A stretch of DNA of 64,000 nt from Paenibacillus sp. FSL H8-0048 (GCF_038002825.1 NZ_JBBODF010000001.1:6138001-6202000); one strand, 5' to 3'. Shown: positions 50,703 to 60,408, numbered from the stretch's first letter. Program-made: numbers and translations. The notes: a model not told the origin generated them from the letters alone.

Positions 50703-52079
50703 ATGGAAGAGATCACCCGGAGCGGCGCTGCCGCTCCCTTAAGTTCTTATACAGAAGCGGTAGACTGGATCAACAGTCTGATTCCTTTTGGAATCCGGCC
50801 GGGCCTGGAGCGGATAGAGCTTCTAATGGAGAAGCTGGGACATCCGCACCGTAAGCTTAAGTTCATTCATGTGGCCGGGACGAACGGCAAGGGCTCGACC
50901 TGCGCCTTTTTGACCTCGGTCCTTATTCAGAGCGGATATTCGGTGGGGACCTTTACCTCTCCCTATATCACGAAGTTCACGAACCGGTTCCAGTACAACG
51001 GGACGGATATTCCTGAGGAGACGCTGCTTGCGCTTGCCAATCAGCTGCGTCCGCTGGTAGAGGAGATTGCGGGCACTGAGCTGGGCTCACCGACCATGTT
51101 CGAGGTGGCGACGGCGCTGGCGATTCTCTATTACGGCGAAGTCTGTTATCCCGATGTAGTCGTATGGGAGACGGGGCTTGGGGGAAGGCTGGATGTAACG
51201 AATATCGTTACTCCGGTGGTGTCGGTCATTACTAACGTGGGACATGACCATACCGATGTGCTGGGAGATACGCTGGAACTGATCGCCGGCGAGAAGGCCG
51301 GGATTATTAAGCCGGGCGTTCCAGTAGTCAGCTGTGTGAGCCAGCCCGAAGCTGTAGCTGTATTGAAGGCCAAGGCGGCGGCTACCCGTTCGACACTCTA
51401 TTTAGCGGGAGAAGACTTCAGCTATAGCGGAGTTGAGCAGCGAGATGGCTGCCAGCACTTCACCTTCAACGGGCCATTCCGGGGGCTTGAGCTGGACATT
51501 GCCATGAAAGGCGAACACCAGCTGCAGAATGCAGCCGGAGCAATGATGGCGCTTGAGGTGCTGCGTCAGTATATGGCTTTCATGCTGGAGGACGAGGATG
51601 TGCTGGAGGGCTTCCGCGGCACCTTCTGGGCCGGAAGACTGGAGGAAGTGAGCACCTCGCCCAGAATTATTCTGGACGGCGCGCACAATCCGGAAGGGGC
51701 TGAGAGCCTCGCAAAGAGCCTTCCGCAGTTCCAGCCTTACGGTAAATTAAATTTGCTCATGGGGATGCTGGCAAATAAGCATCACGAGTCGTATCTCAAG
51801 CATATACTGCCTATAGTGGATACGCTCATCCTGACCGAACCGGATTTCCGTAAGAAAATGGACGCGGAAGATCTGCAGGCGATCGCAGAAAGTCTGCGGA
51901 GTAAATATGCCAAGGAAAACTTGGAAATCATAGTAGAACGTAATTGGGGCCAAGCGCTGCAGAAGCTGCAGACGATCACAGCGGACGATGACCTCGCAGT
52001 TGTGTCCGGAACGCTGTATTTGATTTCTGATGTGCGCAGTACGCTTTTACGGCAACCCGATTCTGAAAAAGGCTGGTGA
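50703..52079 (+). CDS. folC: Folylpolyglutamate synthase / dihydrofolate synthase
   Basis: The 458-residue Mur-ligase-like enzyme adds glutamates to folates and usually also joins glutamate to dihydropteroate. It has IPFGIRPGLERIELLMEKLGHPH, the P-loop FIHVAGTNGKGSTCAFLTSVL, GLGGRLDVTNIVTPVVSVITNVGHDH and LDGAHNPEGAESLAKSL. It starts 5 bp after valS, with only a weak GAGAGGA site inside the valS end. The downstream murC start follows its stop at once, so the three form one operon. Confidence 0.93.
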   Translation: MEEITRSGAAAPLSSYTEAVDWINSLIPFGIRPGLERIELLMEKLGHPHRKLKFIHVAGTNGKGSTCAFLTSVLIQSGYSVGTFTSPYITKFTNRFQYNGTDIPEETLLALANQLRPLVEEIAGTELGSPTMFEVATALAILYYGEVCYPDVVVWETGLGGRLDVTNIVTPVVSVITNVGHDHTDVLGDTLELIAGEKAGIIKPGVPVVSCVSQPEAVAVLKAKAAATRSTLYLAGEDFSYSGVEQRDGCQHFTFNGPFRGLELDIAMKGEHQLQNAAGAMMALEVLRQYMAFMLEDEDVLEGFRGTFWAGRLEEVSTSPRIILDGAHNPEGAESLAKSLPQFQPYGKLNLLMGMLANKHHESYLKHILPIVDTLILTEPDFRKKMDAEDLQAIAESLRSKYAKENLEIIVERNWGQALQKLQTITADDDLAVVSGTLYLISDVRSTLLRQPDSEKGW

Positions 52080-52086
52080 CGAACTG

Positions 52087-53463
52087 TTGGATACTACTGA
52101 ACGTGTGCATTTTATAGGGATCGGCGGCTATGGTATGAGCGCGATTGCCCGGGTGATGCTGGAGATGGGATATACAGTTACAGGCTCTGACGTAGCTGCC
52201 CAGGAGTTAACGGAGAAATTGATAGCCAAAGGTGCCAAGGTGTTCATCGGGCATACGGCGGAGCAGGTAAAAGGTGCGGATCTGGTCGTCTATTCCACGG
52301 CGCTTGCCGCGGATAATGTGGAATGGGTGGAAGCAGAGCGTCTGAAGATACCGGTTCTGCACCGCTCGCAGATGCTGGCCCGGCTGCTGAATGAGCGCAA
52401 GGGCGTAGCGGTGGCCGGAGCGCATGGCAAGACTACCACCTCATCCATGATTGCTCTGGTTATGGAAGACTGCGGCGTGGACCCTACCTACATTATCGGC
52501 GGGGAGATTATGAATGTCGGCACGAATGCCAAAGCGGGACAAGGGGAATTCGTCGTGGCCGAGGCCGATGAGAGCGACGGCTCGTTCCTGCAATACCATC
52601 CTTGGCTGGGAATCGTGACGAACATTGAAGCTGACCATCTGGAGAATTACGGCGGCGACTTCGGCAAGCTGAAGGATGCTTATGTTCAGTTCATGAATCA
52701 GCTGCGCGAGGACGGAACAGCTATCGTATGTGCGGATGATGAGAATCTGAAATCCCTGCTGCCTAAGGTGCAAGGTAAAGTGATCAGCTACGGGATCGAA
52801 TCGGAGACGGCCGATTATACAGCGACTGATATTGTGCTCGGTGACCGCCAGGTATCTTATACCATGAATCATGGAAAAGAGGTATTAGGCCGTATTGAGC
52901 TCTCTATTCCGGGACAATACAATCTGTATAACTCCATGGCGGCAGTGATTTCCTGTCTGAAATCGGGCATTGCCTTTGAAGCCATTGCGGCTGCGATTGT
53001 GAAGTTCCACGGCGCCAAACGGCGCTTCCAGGTGCTGGGCGAGGTTGACGAGATTCTCGTCATTGATGATTACGCGCATCATCCAACAGAGATTCAGGCT
53101 ACGATCAGCGCCGCTAAGGCAACAGGCAAACGCATTATCGCCGTGTTCCAGCCGCAGCGCTACACGCGTACCTTCTTCCTGCTGGATGCGTTCAGCCGGG
53201 CGTTCAGCGAAGCGGACGAAGTGATTATTACCGATATCTACTCCCCTGCGGGTGAGAAGCAGATAGAGGGCGTCACCTCAGCCAAGCTGGTAGAGCTGAT
53301 TGTGCAGAACAGCAATGCCGGTGCGCGTCATCTCCCGACCAAGGAAGCTGTGCTGGCAGATCTGCAGAACCGCATTGCTCCCGGTGATCTGGTTATCACA
53401 ATGGGTGCGGGGGATATCTGGAAGGTCGGTTATGCACTGGCAGACAGCCTGAAGAGCCGGTAA
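52087..53463 (+). CDS. murC: UDP-N-acetylmuramate-L-alanine ligase
   Basis: MurC adds the first amino acid, L-alanine, to UDP-MurNAc in peptidoglycan synthesis. The 458-residue protein has VHFIGIGGYGMSAIARVMLEMG, the ATP loop GAHGKTTTSSMIA, EADESDGSFLQYHPWLGIVTNIEADHLENYGG, and IDDYAHHPTEIQATISAAK. The TTG at 52087 is preferred because GGTGA lies seven bases upstream and the product then begins like other MurC proteins. A longer frame from 52030 would overlap folC by 50 bp. It ends before a strong terminator. Confidence 0.93.
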   Translation: MDTTERVHFIGIGGYGMSAIARVMLEMGYTVTGSDVAAQELTEKLIAKGAKVFIGHTAEQVKGADLVVYSTALAADNVEWVEAERLKIPVLHRSQMLARLLNERKGVAVAGAHGKTTTSSMIALVMEDCGVDPTYIIGGEIMNVGTNAKAGQGEFVVAEADESDGSFLQYHPWLGIVTNIEADHLENYGGDFGKLKDAYVQFMNQLREDGTAIVCADDENLKSLLPKVQGKVISYGIESETADYTATDIVLGDRQVSYTMNHGKEVLGRIELSIPGQYNLYNSMAAVISCLKSGIAFEAIAAAIVKFHGAKRRFQVLGEVDEILVIDDYAHHPTEIQATISAAKATGKRIIAVFQPQRYTRTFFLLDAFSRAFSEADEVIITDIYSPAGEKQIEGVTSAKLVELIVQNSNAGARHLPTKEAVLADLQNRIAPGDLVITMGAGDIWKVGYALADSLKSR

Positions 53464-53490
53464 GATTTCAGGAACCGTTGAATTTTAAAA

Positions 53491-53541
53491 AAGGAGCTGT
53501 CCCATAAGCCATAAAAGGCTAATTGGGACAGCTCCTTTTTG
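53491..53541 (+). terminator. Terminator of the valS-folC-murC operon
   Basis: AAGGAGCTGTCCC pairs perfectly with GGGACAGCTCCTT, followed by TTT, with a ~21-base loop. Confidence 0.86.
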
Positions 53542-53656
53542 CATCCGGCGGACAAGAAATTAGAGGTCATAGATAATAATGATATTGCCGATATAAGCTG
53601 TGAATGTTATCGTTCGGAATAGAGCAGGTATATCCGGATAGTTCGGTGGTGTGTTG

Positions 53657-54814
53657 ATGGGCTTTCAGCTTGATATTAAGTCGCTGTTATACTTGTTCAT
53701 TCTGGGGAATTTATTTTCCGGTCTGATGATTACGTTTTACCGCTACCACTTCCCCAAAGACATTGCCTCCAGTCTATTTATTGCCTCCAAGTGGATTCAG
53801 GTGGTCTTCTGGAGCTCCATTCTGCTGTGGGACTATATTCCCCATAGAATTGCTGTACCTCTGAGCAATGCGCTCATTCTGGCCGGCGGAGGGCTGGAGA
53901 TCGCTGCGCTGCTGCTGATGATGGGCATGCTGGACCGCAGGGCGAAGCTCTTTTATCTGGCAATTACGGCAGGAAGCATACTCAGCTTCGTTATCGTTGC
54001 CCTGTTCTTTAACCATCCGAATATACGGGTCGCAACGACCTCATTATGGGTCATGCTGTTTGTGCTCTACCCTGGCTGCCGCTTGACAGCGGGCCCGGAG
54101 CGCTCTCCGCTTCAGAAGATACTCGCCACCGTTTTTTATGCGATTGCAGCGGTGATGCTGCTCAGGTCGTTCGTTGCGCTGGCGGTGGAACCGGATATGG
54201 GCCCGCTCACGGCTAATCCGGCGCAGTATTTGTATTATCTCGGGATGTTCCTGATGCTGATTGGTGGCATTGCCGCCTTCATCCTGCTCTCCAATGAGCA
54301 TTCCTACCAGAAGCTGAAGCGTATCGCCACCTATGACAGCCTAACCGGGATTCTGGGCCGCCGGGCCTTCCTGCTGGAAGCCGAACTGAAGCTGGCGTTT
54401 GCCGCCAGGAAGCGGGAATATTGTTCCCTGCTGCTGCTGGATCTGGATCATTTCAAAAAAGTGAATGATACCTACGGGCATGACACCGGCGACAGTGTGC
54501 TGCAGGATTTCGCCCTTACTGCCGAGAGTACGCTTGCGGGCGGTGACTTGCTCGGACGGGTAGGCGGTGAGGAATTCGCCATTCTGCTGTACGGGCAGGA
54601 TGAGCTGAGCAGCACCCATCAGGCAGAAGCGCTGCGGGAGACGCTTAAGGAGGCTTCTGTGCACAGCCTGCCCTGCGGGTATACGGTTAGCATTGGTATA
54701 GTCTCTGTGCTGCCTGATCAGCAGACCAGCTTGAACGCACTCTACAAGCTTTGTGATCTGGCGCTCTATCAGGCGAAGCAGGCAGGCCGGGACCGTGTGG
54801 TCCGGTCCGGGTAA
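53657..54814 (+). CDS. Membrane diguanylate cyclase (first of tandem pair)
   Basis: The 385-residue protein has about six to seven N-terminal membrane helices (about 5-215) and a C-terminal GGDEF domain with TYDSLTGILGRRAF, LLDLDHFKKVNDTYGHDTGDSVLQDFA and catalytic GGEEF (about 303-307). The usual RxxD inhibitory site is replaced by AGGD. It would make cyclic di-GMP at the membrane in response to an unknown cue. Its membrane domain and enzyme domain align with those of the next gene, so they are a tandem duplication. ATG 53657 is used; ribosome-site sequence is weak and GTG 53651 is possible. Confidence 0.86.
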   Translation: MGFQLDIKSLLYLFILGNLFSGLMITFYRYHFPKDIASSLFIASKWIQVVFWSSILLWDYIPHRIAVPLSNALILAGGGLEIAALLLMMGMLDRRAKLFYLAITAGSILSFVIVALFFNHPNIRVATTSLWVMLFVLYPGCRLTAGPERSPLQKILATVFYAIAAVMLLRSFVALAVEPDMGPLTANPAQYLYYLGMFLMLIGGIAAFILLSNEHSYQKLKRIATYDSLTGILGRRAFLLEAELKLAFAARKREYCSLLLLDLDHFKKVNDTYGHDTGDSVLQDFALTAESTLAGGDLLGRVGGEEFAILLYGQDELSSTHQAEALRETLKEASVHSLPCGYTVSIGIVSVLPDQQTSLNALYKLCDLALYQAKQAGRDRVVRSG

Positions 54815-54868
54815 ACGGACCCTCAAATACATATCATAATAGATATATCGTTAAACAAAGGGGTGGAC

Positions 54869-56068
54869 ATGATGACCGCCGGCTTGGATTTGAAGACATT
54901 GCTGGCTTGTCTTTTTTTCGGCAATCTATTTACGGTTCTGCTTATTCTGGCATACCGGCCCAGTTATCCGAAAGAGAAGACAACCCCGTTGTTCCTGACA
55001 GCCAAAATTCTGCAGCTTGCTATTCTGCAGCTGTTGTTATTACAGGGAATTCATGATATTCCGTTCGTGCTTCCAAGTCTTATTCTCTTGAGCGTGGCTG
55101 CAGGTACTGCGGAGATTCTGGCTCTGCTGAAGAAGCTTGAAGCCGATTCCGAACGAATGAAGCAGAGGTATTACACGCTGGCGGGGATATCTGCGATAGG
55201 TCTGCTCATACTCTACCTGATGCATTCGGATGTCCCCCGTCTGATTGCAGTATCTGCACTTACGGGTGCGATTCTGCTGCTCTATCCGGCTTATCTGTTA
55301 TCCTGGAAGGTCAGAAAGACCCCGCTGCAGGAAATTACGGGTATGCTGTACGGCGTGGCGATCCTCGCTCTGCTCAGTAAGGCCAGCAGCCTGTTCTATC
55401 TTCCGCCGGCAGGCTCGATTGCAGCGGTGTGGCTGCAGAGCTTTTACTATGCCGGGATCTATCTGCTGATGTTCCTCGGAACTGCGGGCTTCATGCTGCT
55501 CTCCCGGGAACAGTCCTATGCGGAGCTGGAGCGTGTGGCAACGTATGATGAGCTGACGGGCGTCTTGAACCGCAGGGCCTTCGTGCTGCGCGCCCAGCCT
55601 CTGATTGCTGCCGCGGCCAAGGAGATGACGCCCTTCTCGTTCATGCTGCTGGATGTGGACCATTTCAAGCAGGTGAATGACACCTATGGCCATGATACGG
55701 GAGACCGGGTGCTGCAGGATTTCGCCCGCAGAATTGAGCGCCAGCTTGGCAGCGGAGATCTCTTCGGAAGATTCGGGGGCGAGGAATTCGCGGTGCTGCT
55801 GCACCGGTCGGATGAGGAAGACGGTGAACGAATAGCGGAACGGCTGCGTTGCTCTGTGCTTGGTGCGACGGTCGAAGGCATGCCGCTGTCCTATACAGTC
55901 AGCATCGGTCTGATTACGATTCTTTCAGGTGAACGAGTGCCGCTAGGCACCTTATACAAACTGAGCGACAACGCTCTATACGAGGCGAAGCAGCGGGGCA
56001 GGAACTGCGTGGTCAGGAGTGACAGCTACAAGGGGAAGGTGCCGGAAGCCGGTTTTCTGACGAAATAG
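54869..56068 (+). CDS. Membrane diguanylate cyclase (second of tandem pair)
   Basis: The 399-residue paralogue of the preceding protein has the same membrane-GGDEF layout: LDLKTLLACLFFGNLFTVLLILAYRPSYPKE matches the first protein's LDIKSLLYLFILGNLFSGLMITFYRYHFPKD. The enzyme domain has TYDELTGVLNRRAF, LLDVDHFKQVNDTYGHDTGDRVLQDFA and GGEEF. The inhibitory-site position reads GSGD, so no RxxD is present. AAAGGGG precedes ATG 54869. The two cyclases differ mostly in the membrane part, which suggests the sensors have diverged while the output stayed alike. Confidence 0.86.
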   Translation: MMTAGLDLKTLLACLFFGNLFTVLLILAYRPSYPKEKTTPLFLTAKILQLAILQLLLLQGIHDIPFVLPSLILLSVAAGTAEILALLKKLEADSERMKQRYYTLAGISAIGLLILYLMHSDVPRLIAVSALTGAILLLYPAYLLSWKVRKTPLQEITGMLYGVAILALLSKASSLFYLPPAGSIAAVWLQSFYYAGIYLLMFLGTAGFMLLSREQSYAELERVATYDELTGVLNRRAFVLRAQPLIAAAAKEMTPFSFMLLDVDHFKQVNDTYGHDTGDRVLQDFARRIERQLGSGDLFGRFGGEEFAVLLHRSDEEDGERIAERLRCSVLGATVEGMPLSYTVSIGLITILSGERVPLGTLYKLSDNALYEAKQRGRNCVVRSDSYKGKVPEAGFLTK

Positions 56069-56229
56069 GAAGGGCCGGTTTTCAATAGTATGCCGCATGA
56101 CAGCGATTCTCCGGTTATCGGGGGACCGCCTTTTTTGTATGACGGCACCACCTGAATTTGGGTAATAGATCCTAGGGTGTCCCGGAGAGTCCAGGGCCAA
56201 TTGATCAATGGAAAGTAGGAGAAGAGGCC

Positions 56230-57411
56230 ATGAAGGAACCGTTGCTATTCATTTCTGCAGAGAATCCATATCCGCAGGATAGCGGGGGCAAGCTGAGAAC
56301 AGGCAATATTCTGAAGCTTCTGCTCGGCAAATATGAGGTAGAGCTCATCACCTATGCCAATTCCCGGAAGACAGGGACGCTGGAGGGACTTCCGTCACTT
56401 ACAGTGCATGAAGTAGAGCGTACGGTCACCTACCGCAAAGCGCTTCTCCGTTCCCTGTATACCTGGCGGAACTGCTCGTATATGAGCCATGTGGATGTGG
56501 ACATGAAGGCGAAGATTATAGAGCTCTGCAGCCGGAATTCCTACGGTCATGTATTCATTTCGCACAGCCTGCTGGGCTGCTGCATCGACATTGTACAGCG
56601 CTGCCTGCCTGACACTGTGATCATTACCGATGCGCATAATTTCGAGAGCGGATTGTCTGCACAGCTGGCAGGCGGGAAAAAGGGGATCGCCAAGGTCTAT
56701 TATTCCCTTAATGCTGTATGGACGCGCCAGGATGAGCTGAGGCTGATGGACAAGACGAATCTGCTGCTGACCACTTCGGAAGAGGATGCTCTGGCCTTCA
56801 AGGCACTGGCCCCCAGCCAGGCAGAGAAGGTCCATGTCATTCCCAATTTCATACGTATGGAGGATTACCGGACCAAGACGCAGCTGCCCAAGGAGAAATG
56901 GATTATTCTTCCGGGTAATATGAACTACTTCCCTAACATTAACGCAGCCCTCTACTTCTACCGTGAGGTATATCCTCTGGTTAAGGCGAGCGTGCCGGAT
57001 ATCCAGTGGTATATTGTCGGACGGGACGTACACCCGGAATTAGCGGCGCTCGCCTTGGAGGATTCCTCTATCGTCATTACCGGGTATGTGGACAGTGTGG
57101 CGGATTATATACGTAAGGCGCAGGTAGTCATAGCTCCGCTCCTGGAAGGCAGCGGGACAAGGCTGAAAATTCTGGAGGCCTGGGCCCTGAGGACCCCTGT
57201 CGTATCCAGTTCCAAAGGGGCAGAAGGGCTGCTCTATGAGCATTCGCAGAATATTATGATTGCCGATGACCCGGTTTCCTTTGCCGACAGTGTGACACTG
57301 CTGCTTCAGGATCATGAAAGAGGAATAGTGCTCGCGGACCGTGCATACGAGACTCTGCTGGTAAATTATGAGGCGGAAAGTGTTAAGGATAAGCTGCTTC
57401 GTCTGGTCTGA
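56230..57411 (+). CDS. GT4-like glycosyltransferase (first of tandem pair)
   Basis: The 393-residue GT-B protein starts PLLFISAENPYPQDSGGKLRTGNILKLLL, where the Gly-rich loop contacts the acceptor. Its donor domain has WIILPGNMNYFPNINAALYFYREVYPLV and APLLEGSGTRLKILEAWALRTPVVSSSKGAEGL, the conserved region with GSGTRLKILEA for nucleotide-sugar binding. It would act in the cytoplasm on cell-surface or secreted polysaccharide precursors. The 161-bp gap upstream holds only a weak hairpin. Its paralogue follows after a terminator. Confidence 0.84.
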   Translation: MKEPLLFISAENPYPQDSGGKLRTGNILKLLLGKYEVELITYANSRKTGTLEGLPSLTVHEVERTVTYRKALLRSLYTWRNCSYMSHVDVDMKAKIIELCSRNSYGHVFISHSLLGCCIDIVQRCLPDTVIITDAHNFESGLSAQLAGGKKGIAKVYYSLNAVWTRQDELRLMDKTNLLLTTSEEDALAFKALAPSQAEKVHVIPNFIRMEDYRTKTQLPKEKWIILPGNMNYFPNINAALYFYREVYPLVKASVPDIQWYIVGRDVHPELAALALEDSSIVITGYVDSVADYIRKAQVVIAPLLEGSGTRLKILEAWALRTPVVSSSKGAEGLLYEHSQNIMIADDPVSFADSVTLLLQDHERGIVLADRAYETLLVNYEAESVKDKLLRLV

Positions 57412-57512
57412 AGGGGTATGGAATGTAAAATAATTATTTTTCCCCATAAATCGACAACCTTCTCAGGAGGACTGCGTTACTATAGATCTACATCGATAGT
57501 TTCACATTTCTG

Positions 57513-57537
57513 GGCTGGATGTCATCCGGCCTTTTTT
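57513..57537 (+). terminator. Terminator between GT4 paralogues
   Basis: GGCTGGA pairs with TCCGGCC (one G-U pair) around TGTCA, followed by a six-T run. Confidence 0.75.
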
Positions 57538-57586
57538 GTTTCGTACACATTCATACACATTTACATAGAACCAAGGAGCTATAGCC

Positions 57587-58774
57587 ATGAGAGAGAGAAT
57601 GTTGTTCCTTTCTGCCCGGAGTCACACGCCGGAAGACCGGGAGGGAGACATCAGAACAGAGAATTTCCTTGATATGCTGCTGGAGCGGTTTGATATTGAT
57701 CTGCTGGAGTATTGCCACCACCGCCGCGAGACGCAAATTCTGCGCAGTCCTGCCCTGACCGTGCATCAGGTGAAGCGGCCTGCGTCCAGCCGCAGAAGCC
57801 TGCTGTTTCCGCTGAACAGACTACGTACGGATGCCTCGATGCTCGGCAATGACAAGTCGCTGCGGGCGGTAATTAGCGAGTTGTGCAGCCAGCACGCCTA
57901 CAGCCATGTGTTTGTCTCCTATGCCATGCTCGGCAACGGGCTGGACCTGGTCGCTTCGCTGCTTCCTGAAGCTGTTATCGTCACCGATGCCCGGCGTGCA
58001 GGCGGCATACGGCTGCAGGGACGGGCGGCTGTCAAGCGGGGAATCAGCACAGGCTACCGCAAGCTGAACGATGCGCTGATCCGCCGGGAAGAGCGCCGGT
58101 TAATGAACAAGACCAGCCTCCTGCTGGCCGCTTCAGAAGAAGAGGCACTGTCCTTTAAGGCGTTATCCTTTGCCGACGCAGGCAAGGTGCATGTAGTTCC
58201 TCCGTACGTTGATCTGAGCGCCCCGCCGTATGCGGCTCCCGGAGATACTGCCAAGGATAACTCCATCGTTCTGCACTGGGACATGCATTCCACTAACGGC
58301 AAGAATGCAGCGCTGGTGTTCTTCAAGAAGGTATATCCGCTGATTCGGGCGGCAGTGCCGGATACCCGCTGCTGCATTATCAGCAGTGAGGTGCATGCTG
58401 AGGTCGCAGCTGCCGCCGAGAAGAACTCTTCTATTCTAATCATCAGAGAAGCTATGCAGACAGCCGATTATATCCGCAGGGCCAGAGCTGTGGTTGCTTC
58501 ATGCTGTGAGGACTGCGGCAGTCAGAGCAGCATTCTGGAGGCCTGGGCCCTCCGCACGCCGGTGGTCAGCACCCCGAAGGGCTCGGAGGAGCTGATCTGC
58601 GAGCCGGGGCGGAACATTCTGCTGGCAGGAACAACGGCGGGCACTGCCGATCATCTGATCAGGCTGCTGACGTCGCCGGAGCTTGGTTCTATTATTGCGG
58701 ATCAGGCCTACCGTACGCTCAGCAGGCATTATGCCGCAGACGGAGTGAAGGCGAAGCTGCTTAGTCTGGTGTAA
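57587..58774 (+). CDS. GT4-like glycosyltransferase paralogue with altered donor motif
   Basis: The 395-residue protein is a diverged tandem copy of the preceding one: both share the Gly-containing N-terminal loop, LEAWALRTPVVS and a matched C-terminus. Where the first has EGSGTRLKILEA, this one has EDCGSQSSILEA, so the Arg and Lys expected to hold the donor phosphates are missing. DGRxG-type acceptor features are also altered. It may be inactive, or use a different donor. It is separated from its paralogue by a terminator, so the two can be expressed apart. The TATAGCC gap before its ATG and the AAGGAG site fix the start at 57587. Confidence 0.78.
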   Translation: MRERMLFLSARSHTPEDREGDIRTENFLDMLLERFDIDLLEYCHHRRETQILRSPALTVHQVKRPASSRRSLLFPLNRLRTDASMLGNDKSLRAVISELCSQHAYSHVFVSYAMLGNGLDLVASLLPEAVIVTDARRAGGIRLQGRAAVKRGISTGYRKLNDALIRREERRLMNKTSLLLAASEEEALSFKALSFADAGKVHVVPPYVDLSAPPYAAPGDTAKDNSIVLHWDMHSTNGKNAALVFFKKVYPLIRAAVPDTRCCIISSEVHAEVAAAAEKNSSILIIREAMQTADYIRRARAVVASCCEDCGSQSSILEAWALRTPVVSTPKGSEELICEPGRNILLAGTTAGTADHLIRLLTSPELGSIIADQAYRTLSRHYAADGVKAKLLSLV

Positions 58775-58850
58775 ATATATTAAAATAGCATATCTCTCTC
58801 GCATCTTTCATATCTTTCAGTATAGAACTGAAGATCGCGAGGTGAGGGCA

Positions 58851-60209
58851 TTGAATAACGGAAGAATGACTTTCCGCTTCGACGGGGACCAGGGCAGGCA
58901 GCGGACAGAGAAGGCAGCGCTCCGGGTGGTGAACGAAACCGGTGTTGTTCTTGAGGATAAGGGGACTTACAAGGTACAGCCCGGGGGGGGGAAGGCATCC
59001 TCCTATACCAAGGCCGATGAATATATTGTGGATCTGGAGAAGGTGGAGTTGCCCCGGCCATTAGAGACAGCTTACATGAAGCCCCCGGGCGCCGGCCGCC
59101 GGAAACCGAAAGCTCCTGAGGATGACTATGATTTGGGACTGTATTCTGTTGTCCGTCCTGCTTCTGCAAGGAATCTGTGGGAACAGAGGGAAGACTCGGA
59201 GGAGGATTCCCCCTATGGAGGGGCGGATGAACAAGGTTTGCTGCATTCAACAGACGACCACTATCCGCTGTATGAAGATAACCGTGAATCTGCTACAGAC
59301 AGTTATGAGCAATCCGGCGCTCACCGGGATAGCTACGGCGGCTCTTATCATACCCACCGTCCCTCGTATTGGTGGAAGTTCGCACTGTCCATAACTGGAG
59401 CGCTGGGAACGGGGATTCTGCTCGGATACGCAGCCTTGTCGTTCATCACAGGAGGGACGGGGGAGACTGCTGAAGCTCCCGGCAATGCGGAGGTTAAGGC
59501 GGGAATCACTCAGGGGCAGAAGGCGGCAACCAGCACTAATGCAGCAGACATAACGGGCGTGCCTGCTGAGCAGACGGGAGAAGCGGTGAGCGCGCAGATT
59601 CCGGTTCAGGTTGCGCCCCAGAGCTATTATCTGCTGCAATATGGCGTGTTCAGCACACCGGCAGGAGCGGAGCAAGCCCGGCAGGAGCTCTTGACCGCCG
59701 GCCTTGCCGCAGGTCTTGACCCGGCAGACGGCAACCGTGTGTACGCCGGAATGTCTCCTGACCGTGAACAGGCCAAACTGCTTAGCAATGGGCTCAAGGG
59801 CCAAGGCATCGAGCTGTATGTGAGAGAAGTGGCTTTGCCCGCTGTGAATCAGGTCCGCTATACCGGAACGGCAGCGGCAGTAGACAGCTACTTCGCGCTC
59901 AGCAGCCAGCTGTTAAGCAGGCTGAGCAGCTTGTCCGCTTCCCTGCTTGGCGGGGGGAGCAGCGGGGACGCTGGCGGAGCGGTAAGCGATCTCCATATGC
60001 AGTGGACCCAGGCAGTCAAGGCACTGGAGCCGGGCCTCACACCGGAAGGGCAGGGAATCGCTGACGGGCTGGAGAAATCCATGAGCCAGGGGATAGCCGC
60101 CCTGAACGAATACAATAAGAATAAGGCGGAGGGGCTGCTCTGGGAGGTGCAGGAGGCCATGATGAGCTTCCTGACCGGCCAGAAAAGCCTGTTGTCCGCC
60201 ATGAGCTGA
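58851..60209 (+). CDS. SPOR-domain membrane protein
   Basis: The 452-residue protein has a hydrophilic, acidic cytoplasmic region (about 1-173), one membrane segment (about 176-196, WKFALSITGALGTGILLGYAALSF), a linker and a SPOR domain (about 258-330, YYLLQYGVFSTPAGAEQARQELLTAGLAAGLDPA). SPOR domains bind peptidoglycan stripped of stem peptides at division or spore sites. The C-terminal ~120 residues are helical and unassigned. The TTG at 58851 follows AGGTGAGGGCA; an in-frame GTG at 58842 sits inside that site. A run of nine G (58983-58991) lies within the coding sequence. Confidence 0.82.
   Translation: MNNGRMTFRFDGDQGRQRTEKAALRVVNETGVVLEDKGTYKVQPGGGKASSYTKADEYIVDLEKVELPRPLETAYMKPPGAGRRKPKAPEDDYDLGLYSVVRPASARNLWEQREDSEEDSPYGGADEQGLLHSTDDHYPLYEDNRESATDSYEQSGAHRDSYGGSYHTHRPSYWWKFALSITGALGTGILLGYAALSFITGGTGETAEAPGNAEVKAGITQGQKAATSTNAADITGVPAEQTGEAVSAQIPVQVAPQSYYLLQYGVFSTPAGAEQARQELLTAGLAAGLDPADGNRVYAGMSPDREQAKLLSNGLKGQGIELYVREVALPAVNQVRYTGTAAAVDSYFALSSQLLSRLSSLSASLLGGGSSGDAGGAVSDLHMQWTQAVKALEPGLTPEGQGIADGLEKSMSQGIAALNEYNKNKAEGLLWEVQEAMMSFLTGQKSLLSAMS
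58983..58991 (+). repeat. Homopolymeric G9 tract in the SPOR-protein gene
   Basis: Nine consecutive G bases encode Gly-Gly-Gly near residue 45. A gain or loss of one base would truncate the protein before its membrane segment, so it is a possible slippage site. Sequencing error at the tract cannot be excluded. Confidence 0.75.
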
Positions 60210-60248
60210 CAGCAGAGGCGTAACGAACCGCTGACTATAGACTAAATA

Positions 60249-60288
60249 AACACTCCCCCGTATGGCATATGCCCGGCGGGGGAGTGTT
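60249..60288. terminator. Terminator after SPOR-protein gene
   Basis: AACACTCCCCCG pairs perfectly with CGGGGGAGTGTT. The T run after the stem on the plus strand is weak. Confidence 0.65.
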
Positions 60289-60408
60289 GCATTTCCAGAG
60301 GCTGCCGGTTACGTGGTAAACATTCCCTGGATGGATTTTGAGTTTGTATTGCACTCCGTTTCACCGTATAATAATTAGGGTGTCAAAAAATGGCGAGGGA
60401 AGACTTGA

